Below are positions 63,806-64,000 of a stretch of 64,000 nt of DNA, in pieces. Below the pieces are notes generated by a model. It was not told where the DNA came from. It did no database searches and was given only the letters and a program-made list of their open reading frames with translations. Source of the stretch: Actinomyces sp. (GTDB lineage Bacteria; Actinomycetota; Actinomycetes; Actinomycetales; Actinomycetaceae); assembly GCF_030524025.1 (NCBI RefSeq), contig NZ_JAUNHI010000001.1:170085-234084 (forward strand). Direction: 5' to 3'. Within the stretch, counting starts at the first letter, position 1. Every line of letters starts with the position of its first letter. The position numbers and the translations under genes were made by a program.

Positions 63806-64000
63806 GCGAACAAGCGGGGCGGGGGCGCGGGGGGGTCGCGGTGGGTTCGCGGGAGGCGCTCGGGGGGGGGGCGGGGGGTGGTTTTGCCCCCCCGTCGGGG
63901 TGCCAACACCCCCACGACCTTCGCACGGGGTCATGCCCGGCGGCGCCGATCCTCGACGATGCGCCGTGCGGCAGGTCTGAGTGACGCCTCTCGCACCCGT
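63806..64000. other. G/C-homopolymer-rich end of window, no gene seen
   Basis: The stretch contains G10 (63862-63871), C, G6, a T4 and then C7 (63887-63893), which can form a second hairpin (63872-63878 with 63888-63894). Frames across it give only low-complexity Pro/Gly peptides. Nothing can be assigned as coding. Confidence 0.5.

Overview
The window is high-G+C DNA with compact, mostly GTG/ATG-started genes and reads as the chromosome of an actinobacterium. The best fit is the Actinomyces/Schaalia group (Actinomycetaceae); this is an inference from gene content, not a database match. Supporting markers are a Dop-type depupylase, the actinobacterial 2-oxoglutarate enzyme Kgd with its fused acyltransferase domain, a monomeric isocitrate dehydrogenase, a SigR/RsrA-type sigma/anti-sigma pair, the 24-residue ribosomal protein bL37, an ArgRS with the actinobacterial HxGG form of the HIGH motif, and many apparently leaderless promoters.

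Left edge to 5 kb: an incomplete, apparently lower-G+C P-loop ATPase runs off the left edge. It is followed by uppP, a decayed NAD-epimerase remnant, hisN and a zinc alcohol dehydrogenase. From 5.2 to 25.3 kb lies a nitrate-respiration and molybdenum-cofactor island. A minus-strand run, narK-narG-narH-narJ-narI-modA-modBC-moeB, encodes nitrate transport, the membrane nitrate reductase, molybdate uptake and a MoeB-like activating enzyme, with overlapping start/stop codons at several junctions. Divergent to it is mog/moaB. Beyond that are mobA, dop, a moeA-moaC fusion, moaE, moaD and moaA. Together these supply every step from GTP and molybdate to the guanylated Mo cofactor used by NarG.

From 25.6 to 41.3 kb: rsgA, aroA, icd, a DoxX-like membrane protein, sigR/rsrA, bL37, a TetR regulator divergent from a two-gene ABC exporter, a degenerate SGNH protein, and kgd with a small ORF just upstream. 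From 41.9 to 51.6 kb, on the plus strand: two CNNM/CBS 'hemolysin' proteins, an M23 endopeptidase, a glycerophosphodiesterase, a small secreted protein, a frameshifted histidine-kinase-like gene, an SLC13 transporter and glycerate kinase. From 51.9 kb to the end: tRNA-Arg(CCG), an Nramp Mn transporter, argS-lysA, a secreted GH16 glycosidase, hom-thrB, and a luciferase-like monooxygenase with its FMN reductase.

The most unusual non-coding feature is a family of intergenic arrays of a 23-bp unit, present at six places (about 1.35, 18.4, 21.1, 25.4, 41.4 and 51.7 kb). Each array has a pyrimidine-rich leader and usually a diverged last unit, and most lie just 3' of a co-oriented gene. Other points worth checking are the MoeA-MoaC and ModB-ModC fusions, dop placed directly before mobA, a G7-tract frameshift in a kinase that also lacks its phospho-acceptor histidine, an SGNH protein lacking its catalytic serine, and a set of about nine genes with a -10 hexamer only 6-8 nt before the start codon.
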